DNA from: Cyclostephanos tholiformis
Taxonomy: Eukaryota > Bacillariophyta > Thalassiosirophyceae > Thalassiosirales > Thalassiosiraceae
NCBI GenBank assembly: GCA_036939975.1
Contig: JALLPB010000398.1
Coordinates: 1-16,341, forward strand
Direction of reading: 5' to 3'
DNA length: 16,341 bases
The translations under genes and the position numbers were made by a program. Positions 1 to 8,579 of the stretch are shown piece after piece. Positions within the stretch are counted from its first letter, which is position 1; each line of letters begins with the position of its first letter. The notes below the pieces were generated by a model. That model was not told the DNA's origin, did not search any database, and saw nothing but the letters and a program-made list of their open reading frames with translations.

Positions 1-290
1 CAAAGTCCCAAGCAGGACTTCTCATCTATTCGACCTGCCCAACAATAGTCTCAGTTGGAGTGAGGGCAAATTCTTGATTTTCAGAAACCGAGTTGCCAAT
101 TGAGGTCAAACGTACAGTATGGCACTCAAACAGCCCATAAACGCAGGAATAAGAAACGAATCGAGAAGATCCGCCCTGCACTACGTACAGATTTCTCACA
201 ATTCGTATCATGCCGCGTGATAGTCGCGCCGCGTGTTCTACGTTAACTAAAATTGTACGTAAGTATGTTTAGCCTGTGCAAACACACAAC
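1..290. other. Left-edge non-coding stretch and START-gene 5' leader
   Basis: I see no supportable gene here. A 61-codon reverse-strand open frame (211-26) has no recognisable protein features and is probably chance. The bases just before 291 are presumably the promoter and 5' leader of the START-domain gene. A GTAAGT string near 259-264 looks like a splice donor, but no acceptor at a workable distance was found before the start codon. Confidence 0.5.
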
Positions 291-2069
291 ATGGATGAAA
301 AGGGGATGAAAACAACGACGACGTCCACGGGCATAGGCACGAATCGCCTCTGCGGCGGCGGCAAGGGGGGGGGGAAGAAGAGACTCATCGACGGTGCTGC
401 TCCTCCGCCCCGTCCCCCCTCGCTCTTACGCGATGCCAAAACCGCGTCGTCGACGGCGGCGGATTCGTTGATATTCCAACTTCGTGATCACGTCGATCAG
501 GGTCGAATATTCGACGCCCGCTCCGTGGCGCGCGAGTTAACGACGATGATCGGTGCCTCCGCCGGGGGTAGCGATGTACTTGATCCCGACGTGCGTCGGC
601 TTGTCGCGGAGGTCGATACCGAATCGGAGCACGTCGAGTCCCTATTGCGCGAGCTCCACTCGGATGACGGTTGGACCCTCGCCAAGCGTAAGTCGGGGGT
701 GACGGTACACTTCCGACGAGGAAACGAGACGAAGGACGATGACGCGAATGATAACGACAGTAATATACACGTCGTACGGGCATCCACGACGTTCGAAAAT
801 TTCAATCCCAAAGACTTCGTACGTTTCTGTTCCCTTTTCGTAGAGACCGAATATATGCATCGTTGGTTCCCCGGTGGCATCATGTCACCGGCGACGGTAC
901 TCTCTTGGCATTCGAAATACAGCAAAGTGATACGATTGAGAATTAACGTCGCATTGCCTATGATATCGTCGAGGGATGCGATCGTTCTAGGGAGCGGATA
1001 CCACCTACCGGATCGAAATGCTTTTTTAATAAGCACGAGGACGATACTCGAGGATACCTGCAGGTTTTGTGATATACCCCGACCGGAAAGAGGCGTCGTG
1101 AGGATGGCGACCGATAGCATCTTCTACCTCCAGTTAATGAAGAGGGATGCCATATCGTTCAAAATGGTCTCGAGGGACGATCTCAAGCTTAAGTACGTCC
1201 CGACCACATTGCTTAACTATTTGGCGCAGGGTCACATGCCATTCGAGATCATGAAGACGATACATCGGACGATAAGGAATTTTGAGGGGACCGTGTGGGA
1301 GGAGAAGATTAAGGAAAGGGGGGCGTACTATGCGGAGATTGAGGACAAGGTGTACGATCAATTTGAGAGGTGGGAGAAGGGAGGCAACGAAGACAATGAA
1401 CCGTGCAAGGGGTTGGAGTCTATGCAATCGACTCAACAAACACCGATGTCGACGAATCAATTCATCGAAAGCGAGGTGCTCGATCGCGTCTACGCAGACG
1501 AACAGATACCAAATGTCATCATGCCGGTGATGGTAGCGTGCGTCCTTGTAATGACTCTGCACCTAGTGCAAATTCGGGAAATGCTGCGCAATCTCGTCCC
1601 TGCATCGCTCAAGGAAGTGCTCATCAGCATGGAAAATAAACGTTCGGTAATCTTGATTCTGTCGTGTCTCGTGCCGCTTTTCACTATCATCTCGTCGATA
1701 TCGAGGGGAAAGCGACGGCATCGGCGTCAAACCGTAGTGATCGACAATGACGCGACGGACTATGCAGGCATCAGAGATAGCTTAGTACGCAATGAATTCC
1801 CTCCTTTCCTCAATTATGTAGATTCGGAGGAGGAAGGGAGTGCTGAGGAGGAAATGAGACACTTCAATCATATGAATATATCGGACATAACCTCATCGCC
1901 GCAATCGCAAGCTGCCGGTAGTCCACAACGATTAACTCGGTCAACGACTCGATCATTTCCCCCTCCGCTGCCGAAGCTAAGAAAAGTTCGATCAACTCTT
2001 GGGGCTGGGCTCAGGGGTATAAAAAGGAAGAAGAAGGCAGGCAATTTAGAGATTTTAGGTGTAGAGTAA
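291..2069 (+). CDS. START-domain lipid-binding protein with two C-terminal membrane segments
   Basis: Single-exon gene for a 592-aa protein. The ATG at 291 has A at -3 and G at +4. The open frame extends to a GTG at 276, but no earlier ATG is present. Residues 1-60 are low-complexity (Gly, Thr, Pro) and include a run of ten G bases at 365-374. Residues about 60-122 are helical and charged. Residues about 125-330 resemble a StAR-related lipid-transfer (START) domain: GWTLAKRKSGVTVHF at the start, alternating strands, a segment with MHRWFPGG, and a C-terminal helix after KYVPTTLLNYLAQGHMPFEI. START domains bind sterols, phospholipids or ceramide in a hydrophobic pocket. Two hydrophobic segments follow, at about 406-427 and 452-471, then a basic stretch (RGKRRHRR) and a polar tail ending in a lysine-rich patch. 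This suggests an anchored lipid sensor or transfer protein with the START domain on one side of a membrane. Ligand and compartment cannot be read from sequence. It is convergent with symplekin, with 117 bp between the stops. Confidence 0.85.
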   Translation: MDEKGMKTTTTSTGIGTNRLCGGGKGGGKKRLIDGAAPPPRPPSLLRDAKTASSTAADSLIFQLRDHVDQGRIFDARSVARELTTMIGASAGGSDVLDPDVRRLVAEVDTESEHVESLLRELHSDDGWTLAKRKSGVTVHFRRGNETKDDDANDNDSNIHVVRASTTFENFNPKDFVRFCSLFVETEYMHRWFPGGIMSPATVLSWHSKYSKVIRLRINVALPMISSRDAIVLGSGYHLPDRNAFLISTRTILEDTCRFCDIPRPERGVVRMATDSIFYLQLMKRDAISFKMVSRDDLKLKYVPTTLLNYLAQGHMPFEIMKTIHRTIRNFEGTVWEEKIKERGAYYAEIEDKVYDQFERWEKGGNEDNEPCKGLESMQSTQQTPMSTNQFIESEVLDRVYADEQIPNVIMPVMVACVLVMTLHLVQIREMLRNLVPASLKEVLISMENKRSVILILSCLVPLFTIISSISRGKRRHRRQTVVIDNDATDYAGIRDSLVRNEFPPFLNYVDSEEEGSAEEEMRHFNHMNISDITSSPQSQAAGSPQRLTRSTTRSFPPPLPKLRKVRSTLGAGLRGIKRKKKAGNLEILGVE

Positions 2070-2186
2070 CGAATATTGAAATCAGCTTATTCATCTAGCT
2101 AAAATAGAAAGGCAACTTGTGTATCAGCCAAATTCTTATCGCTGCAACGTAGTTGTCCTTCAATTTATACATTCGCACGACAAGAA
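2070..2186. other. Convergent 3' spacer, START gene / symplekin
   Basis: Only 117 bp separate the two stop codons, so the 3' untranslated regions probably overlap or abut. No canonical AATAAA was found for either gene. Confidence 0.5.
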
Positions 2187-5100
2187 TTAGTTCAGTGGAT
2201 ATTTCGTGCGATAGATCAGCAGCTGTTCCTCTGGTAATAAATTGATCGCGTCCAAACTACTTGGTTCGAGCATTCTTGCACACCTCATCCAACCTTCCCA
2301 CTGTCTCCTGTCGGAGTACACCTTGCCTTCAACCAGACGAGGCAGTAGGACATGACAGATCCATGAATGTAAGCTCTCGTGCTTTGAGCAGGTGAGAATG
2401 ATGGTGCGCATGTATGCTAGAGGTAACGGCTCTCCCTCTAGATTTTTACCACTCATGTGGTCCAATGCTGCTTGAACGACACGGTCATTGAACACTTCGT
2501 CATCCTCAAGGCACAGTCGGATTGAATCCAAGTATCGCTTCTGTGGTATCCCAACAGCGTGGAAGTCCAATTGATGTAGATACACCATTTGCTCACAATA
2601 TGACATTCCGCGTAGGGTTGCTTCGGATGGATCAGGTTCGTCCCGGAAAATCAACGCATATCGACCGAGCCTTTCCGCCATTCTGCGAAGAGATGATGTG
2701 AAGATATCATCACTGCCCCTGACAAATTCTGGCAGCTTGTTGACAAGCTCATATCTCTTCATTCCCGAAACCACGGGAATAACATAACGAGAGTCCACGT
2801 TTCCATTCTCATCCAGTCTGTTCTTTTGGATTTCATGACATGCATCGATAAGTTCCTGCGGAGGCAAACTTTTTTCAGACGCCGGAGCGAGATTATCCAA
2901 GAATGATAGAAGAAGCGGCGTCTCTCTTTCACTTGCTTGATTAGACACTCTCAACGCAATGTTGGCCGCACCTAGAGAAGGGATTTGTCATATGAAAAAT
3001 TTTGCGAAGTGATGAAAAAAAAAACAGCTGTTGAAGAACACATACCATGTTTCACTGCGACGGCTTTGGTGAGCTTCGGCATATTAGTTTTGATGGCTTT
3101 GGCGAGGATATCTGCCCCATCCCGACAACCTATTTCCATAATCGCCTTGATTATTTCAGGGCAGCGCACACACAGAGCCATAAATAGAACAACTGGCTTC
3201 CTCACACGATCTAAAGCTATTTTCTCCTCGTCACTCTGCGGAAACAGGGCTGCTTTGGCACCATAGCGTTGTTTCTCCTTTTCGTTCTTCTTTGCATTTG
3301 ACTCATTGGCCAATTTTACCTTCTCGTTATTTTCAATGGAATATTTCGCCGCAAATTCAAGCTCTTTCGTTGCCGACTCCACCACTTTGTTCGCGCAATC
3401 TGAATTCTTGGGAAATATTACGTTCATAACCAGTTTTAGCGCCTTATCTTCAATCGGTGGACTTGCAGGCAAGCGACCACTAGCAATAGCAACAGCACAA
3501 TCCACAGCTGCTCCACGCAAGCTCTCGCGTTGAAAGGCAACGTCACGCAAGATTAGTAACGATGCAGTAGCACGCTTTTCCGCTGCTGACTTAGCGGCGT
3601 GAAGGGCAGCGGATTCTGATATCGTTTGTTTGGTCGACTTCGCAGAAGCTCTTCTGCTGATTTCGTCAATATCACAGAGTGATCCCACCAAATTTAGTGC
3701 CGTTCTTGATAAAGATGGCGCCACTGCTAGTTGTTGAGGCAGTAATGAAGCTGCGGCGTTAGCAATTCGTTTTTTCTCGCTGTCATTGGGTGTCTTATTA
3801 GAGAGATTGCATGCATTGACGACTGACGATACAAACACTTCCAGGCATTTCTCATAATTCTCCTTGTTCTCGCTCAAGCTGTAAACATAAGCTTCATTGA
3901 GTATGCGCACTGGTAGTGACGTCACAGATGATGCCGGGGTGAAACTATCCGGATCATCCCTTAGTGTGGTCGCCGTCCCCTTGGGAACCAAGTCAAATGC
4001 AAGACAGGAACATACGAGTGGATAGTCTAAAGCAAACTCAAGAAGAGCTTCCTCGGCACCTGTATTGTTCTTGAGACTGATCTCCGTCGCTTCCATTGCC
4101 ATTGAATTCGCACTTTCTATCTCATTTGATGGTTTAACATCCCTCAAAGTCCAGGCAAGTCGCGCGGCCAACTTCCTTCCAAAGTCGACCACTGCTTCCG
4201 AGCGAGAACTGGAGGATGCAAGAAGGACGCGAGAGAAAGCCTTTGATGCGGCAACTTTTGACTGGTCCACAAAGGTTTTCTCAGATTCAGACAATTCACC
4301 TCCTTGGGTCATCTTCTTGTCGGCCTTGATTACATTGCTGTTCATAGTAAAAGTCAAAGCTCTCCAGCCATCTTTTCCCGATTCTCCTTCCTCCATCATC
4401 CAAGCATCGCCTCCATCTCGATCATACCAATGGTTCTCGTCTATCAACAGCGATGCACCGTTGGTAACTACAGCATCCACGACGAAATCCAAGTTGATTG
4501 GGCGTTTCCTCTGCGTATTCGCAGAGACTGTGGGCCGTTTGGGGGGCAGATTTTCTAAGTTGAGCAACACGAGCTCGCTGGCATCGACCATGCTCGAAGG
4601 AAGTTGAATTCCCGAGCCCAGACCACGTACCATCTTGGCGGCTCTGACACGGGCCTCGGCATCATCGGTGTCGCGCTGTCTCTTTGCTGCGCGACTGTCG
4701 TCCGCACTGGTGTCCCATTCGTAGAAAATAGCGGCACGATTACGAGCCGCTCGACCCCCCTTCATCAGGTCGAGCTGCTGTCTCGATGCCTGCAGAGCAC
4801 GTTCTGCTTGAGCCTGCATGCCCGCTTGAGCCAATGCGGACGCCAAGATTTCCCAGCACCCGCTCGTCACCGAAAGGAAGTTCCTAAGAAGGGTTAGGCA
4901 AGACGAGCGGAGGTGGGTCCGAATTCCGGTTACTGCAGCCTTGGTCAGCAGTCCGTCGGCGGCCCCCGTGACACCGCCGGGTGGATCCATTGACCTCCTC
5001 GCCAGGCAGGTGGATGAATCTTTGAAAAATATTGGACGCTTCGTCGCGAGCATTTGGACTGCATTGATCGAAAGCGAGTACGACTTCTGAGAAAGACCAA

Positions 5101-6743
5101 AGTCGAGTTCGACGCTTGATCGGTCCAAGATGAATGCGCCGTTGATGCCTAATTCGGTCCCCGCCTTTTCCCCCGCCGATTCTACTTTGAGGAAGGCCAG
5201 CGCAGCGGGCTATGCAGCGTTCAGATGGACAAAACAACAAGTATATCATCGTTAGATATATCAATCAAAACGAAATTTCGCCCTTGAAGCAGAATGTAAT
5301 TCGGCCATCGTACCTTTAATATGTCCAATACTTGTGAAAATGGAGAAGACCCTGAGATTAAGATCAAACGAGGATTGATAAAATTTTAGAGATGCTAACG
5401 AAAATAGCCTCTCTAGAGGATTTACTCAATACAGAATCGCGCGCGAAAAAGGATATTCACTCACCACCCATGAAATCGGACCCACCCGACGACGACTTCA
5501 TGGCGGCCAATAACAAACCGGGGTCGATCGCGGCCTGCCCCCCCATCAACACAAACCCCCTTAATGTCGAGAAGCAGTACTCTCCTATCTCCTCCAATCC
5601 CTCGCGCGTGATGACAGGATGGCCCCGCGGCAGGTCCTCCAGCGAGAAGTCGGCGCCCCCGGCGCTTTTGGGAGCGTCCTTCTTCTGCATCCGCATGGCC
5701 GCGGCGCTCCCCTCGGCTGCGCCAGGGAGGGCACGATTCGAGAAGCACAGTACCACTATCTCGAGGAATTTGATGCACGATGCCCTCAGCGAGTCTCCCG
5801 TCGCCCCCCCCCCATCGTTAGCCCCCCCCCCTTTCCCCGAGCTCCGCGCGCGTTCGAGGAAGAGCCGACCCAGCACCCCCGCTATCATCCTCATCACAGG
5901 CAGGAACAGCCGTAGAGCCCCCGCGTCGTCGGCGTTCCCAATGCGGTCGGCCATGTACCGAAGGCATGGCTTGAGCGACGCGCTTGCCGAGAGCACGCCC
6001 CTACTCGCCACCGCGGCGTCCGACGATACGGAGGTGAATGTGCCCGGGGCGAGATTGGGCAACGCCGCCTGGACCCAACGTCGTAGCAGCTCGGCCCTGC
6101 GTACGGCCCTCATCTGATTCCGACGCGACGCCTCAGTGACGCTGAGGGGCGGTGCTCCGCCGCCACCCGACGATCCGCCGGGACCGTGATACGGTCCCGC
6201 GAGTGACGGGGAGGCGACGGCGACGTCGAGGTAACTCCCCCCCCTTTGCCACTCAACGTGCAACGTGTGAAAGAGGGCGAGGCTCGCCACGCGCTTTGCG
6301 GGAACGACGTCAGACTGGGCTGATTCAAGTAGCACCGGCAGTACTAGCGACGAGTTAATCCGTGTGTATATCTCGTCGACACATTCCTCGAGGCCGAGGA
6401 GGCGGGGGTAAGTCGACGCGAGCATGCGGGCGGTGGATGGACCTGCGTGGCTCGACACCTCGACGACAGGACGGAGGACGCTCGCCAGCTCGTCGTGTAT
6501 ATTCGCGACGGACGGATTCGTGGCACGGCCGGGATGGGACTTGAACTCGTTGAGGGACGCGACGATTCGAGATTCTAGGTCGTCGAGGGCGAGGAGGAGG
6601 GGGGACTCATCGACGTCGTCGAGTCCGATCTCGGAGGAGTCTGACTCAATCGCGGCGTTGTCGTCATCGTCGAGATTGTTGTTGTTCTGTTGCTGCTGCT
6701 GCTGGGAGAGCAGCGGGTCGAGGGCTTCGTCCATTTGCATCAT
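2187..6743 (-). CDS. SYMPK: Symplekin (Pta1 homologue), mRNA 3'-end processing scaffold
   Basis: Three exons: 6743-5465, 5184-3046 and 2971-2187. They join to 4203 nt (1400 aa), a little longer than human symplekin (about 1270 aa). Symplekin/Pta1 is the nuclear scaffold of the cleavage and polyadenylation machinery and contacts CPSF73, CstF64 and the Ssu72 phosphatase. The N-terminal half is helical HEAT-like. Around residues 365-376 it has DFSLEDLPRGHP, matching the segment before the family's last N-terminal helices, and exon 2 opens with a helix containing LATKRPIFF, as in symplekin. The C-terminal domain (about 1195-1390) is very characteristic: SRYVIPVVSGMKRYELVNKL, then PLPLAYMRTIIL, then RRQWEGWMRCARM and LLPEEQLLIYRTKYP. 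A Gln/Asn tract lies near residues 14-24. I chose the ATG at 6743 (A at -3, followed by MQMDEALDPLL). The frame stays open upstream to 6926, so a longer N-terminus is possible. The exon 1/exon 2 join is less certain than exon 2/exon 3. Confidence 0.88.
2972..3045 (-). other. SYMPK: Symplekin intron 2 (74 bp)
   Basis: Donor GTATGT at 3045 after AAACATG (phase 1); acceptor CTCTAG ending at 2972. A long T tract lies inside the intron. The join gives AVAVKHG-AANIALRVSNQ in the reading frame of exon 3, which continues into the conserved symplekin C-terminal domain. Confidence 0.88.
5185..5464 (-). other. SYMPK: Symplekin intron 1 (280 bp)
   Basis: The donor GTGAGT begins at 5464 and leaves phase 1. 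The acceptor that keeps frame is the AAAG ending at 5185, giving a Gly-Val-Glu-Ser join. A stronger-looking acceptor (CATAG ending at 5210) lies 25 nt upstream but would shift the frame. The downstream frame has a stop overlapping that CATAG, so it cannot extend further upstream. A CTAAC branch-point-like sequence lies about 70 nt before the acceptor. Confidence 0.65.
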
Positions 6744-6940
6744 CTTGGCGTGCGACTTAGCTGGGCGAAGCGTCGTCCCGTCCCGAGTTTGGGGGGAGGT
6801 TGGATGACGCAGGCCAGACGTACACGAGTAAAAGTTACCAGGGACCACGGACGATGTGTCATGGATCATGGACCATTCTGTAGAGCGGCAGTGAAAGAAA
6901 CCATCAATCAACTCATGATCTTTCAATCTTGAGGAAATGA
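6744..6940. promoter_or_regulatory. Divergent upstream region, symplekin / phosphatase
   Basis: A 197-bp gap between divergent start codons, so it must hold the 5' leaders and probably a shared promoter. On the + strand it has an ATG at 6858 and another at 6915 in the same frame, both ending at the TGA at 6930-6932, just before the phosphatase start. A further out-of-frame ATG at 6937 overlaps that start. No clear TATA box was seen. Confidence 0.45.
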
Positions 6941-7981
6941 ATGATGGTGACGTTGGTCTTCGTCATGATTTTGGTGGGCATAGTCGATGCAAGGAAGTTT
7001 CTATCAGGATTACCGAGGCATTCCAGTACAACATCTGCATTTTTTCGAACCCCATATGCGGATAAAATAGGTCTCGGTAATACTGTGACCTTCTGCCACA
7101 ACAGTGGAATCAACCCAAACGATGCACTTGCTCCATCGATATCCTCGCTAGTCAAGAGAGCTCGGAGAGTTAGAGAGAAATTATACGGAGACAACTCTTC
7201 AACATTCTTGCTTGATCCATCTCAACTGAGCTATCCGTCATCTACATATGACATGACAACTGACCACGACATCCATAGTCGAAAGAAGAATGCTGTCGTG
7301 CAGAGAGGGTTTTGCAATTGGCTCATACCGAACACAATCATGATTGGACAATATCCTGGGATGACACCGGAGTCCAATGGGCCTACATATAATGAATGTC
7401 GACTGCACATTCAAAACATGGTACGAAGTGCAAAAATTTCGCTATTTTGCTGTCTACAGTCGGAGGTCCCATCGCAGGAAGATGATATTGGATGGAATGA
7501 GGGCAAGCAGGGAGGAAACGAGGTTTACCTTGAGCCTGAATCTTTAAGGAGAGAATTCCCCCGTCCGTTTATGCGCTACGGGCCTCAAGCGCAGTCCTTT
7601 GCGGAGTCTCAATTGACATTCATTCATCAACCCATCGAAGATTTAGGCGTTCCAGCGTCTAATGACAGTCTTTTGTCACTGCTTTTGAAGCTAATTCAGC
7701 ATCTGGAAACCAATAACCACAACGCGATATATTTGCATTGCTGGGGTGGACGAGGACGAGCGGGTCTTGTCGGTTGCTGCTTGGCCTCGTTATTTTTCCC
7801 CAAGTTATCATCCAATGAAATTTTGGATTGGATACAACTTGGATATGATGCACGTTCAGGAGCAGAAAGCATGCATGACGGGTTGAAAAGAAGTCCCCAG
7901 ACAGAGGCGCAGCGACACTTTGTGAGAGAATTTGTCAGAGCGGTTCACACAGCAGAAATGACAGAATTGGCCGACGAATGA
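6941..7981 (+). CDS. Cys-X5-Arg (protein tyrosine/dual-specificity type) phosphatase with N-terminal hydrophobic leader
   Basis: Single exon, 346 aa. The signature is HCWGGRGRAG at residues 266-275: nucleophile Cys267 and phosphate-binding Arg273 fit the HCX5R(S/T/A) loop of cysteine-based phosphatases. Asp234 in PIEDLG is a plausible general acid. The domain runs from about 122 (NWLIPNTIMIGQYPG) to about 332 and ends with SPQTEAQRHFVREFV, a C-terminal pattern I associate with small dual-specificity-type phosphatases of algae and bacteria. Residues 2-15 are strongly hydrophobic, and VDA-R at 15-18 is a reasonable signal-peptidase site. A later TSAFFRTP (31-38) loosely resembles the diatom plastid motif, but it lies far from the hydrophobic core. 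Two tandem ATGs occur at 6941 and 6944, and the second has the better context (A at -3, G at +4). Substrate is unknown. Confidence 0.83.
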   Translation: MMVTLVFVMILVGIVDARKFLSGLPRHSSTTSAFFRTPYADKIGLGNTVTFCHNSGINPNDALAPSISSLVKRARRVREKLYGDNSSTFLLDPSQLSYPSSTYDMTTDHDIHSRKKNAVVQRGFCNWLIPNTIMIGQYPGMTPESNGPTYNECRLHIQNMVRSAKISLFCCLQSEVPSQEDDIGWNEGKQGGNEVYLEPESLRREFPRPFMRYGPQAQSFAESQLTFIHQPIEDLGVPASNDSLLSLLLKLIQHLETNNHNAIYLHCWGGRGRAGLVGCCLASLFFPKLSSNEILDWIQLGYDARSGAESMHDGLKRSPQTEAQRHFVREFVRAVHTAEMTELADE

Positions 7982-8579
7982 AAGTGATGGTCTAAAGAAG
8001 CCTGCTGAGCAGTTAATAAATTGTGGAGTGCCCTAAATTGTTGTAATCTTTGCAAAACTTACATAATTTATAATGTGCCCAAATGGTCCCGACCACCCTG
8101 TTTTGAATGGATGGAAAGCGTAGAGGGTGAGCAATATGCTCTTTCTGGCTGATATCCTTTCTTGCAATAATTGGGTCGTGGTGGGCGAAAAGATGGAGAT
8201 CGGTCGAAGACATGTGTGCCTCACAAACAGCTAGAAATGAAGTCATCAACCGAACTTGCTGAAAGGAAGAAACTTATAATGTGCTGCACCATACCTGCGG
8301 AAATACAGCCGTGTATGAGTGAAATGAAAAAATATGGCGTTCCCGTTGGTGTTTGCTGGAATGCGCAAGGTGGAAGCAATACAATAATTAAAGTTACTTT
8401 TTTTTTGCACAGTTTCCTATGTTAATTGTCTTGATACAAGGCGAACTGATGTAAATGACAAAGCAGGCCATCGTGCATATTTTAGCTTGAAACGACGCAT
8501 ATAACCGCAAACATCGACGGGTGATGTTGTCGCGATGATTTGAGCCTCCCCACTGATCCATCGCGATCTCCATTCCTTA
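7982..8579. other. Convergent spacer, phosphatase / SAP-domain gene
   Basis: 598 bp between two convergent stop codons. It is AT-rich, with a run of T near 8399-8407. Open frames of 63-84 codons exist on both strands (for example 8171-8425 +, which begins with TTG), but none has recognisable features or a good start. I found no tRNA, snRNA or transposon signature. Confidence 0.5.

Noticed and set aside
365..374. Possible frameshift at the run of ten G bases in the START gene
   Set aside because: The frame is intact before and after the run and the low-complexity N-terminus tolerates it; there is no sign of a broken gene.
497..1120. 207-codon - strand open frame opposite the START gene
   Set aside because: Antisense shadow; the + frame carries the START-domain pattern and the frame is not continued by any plausible exon.
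4884..5264. 126-codon - strand frame across symplekin intron 1
   Set aside because: It is the out-of-frame reading of exon 2 plus intron; relevant only as the product of the alternative acceptor, not as a separate gene.
5392..6117. 241-codon + strand open frame opposite symplekin exon 1
   Set aside because: Antisense shadow in GC-rich sequence, rich in Pro/Ser/Arg; the minus frame has the conserved symplekin segment.
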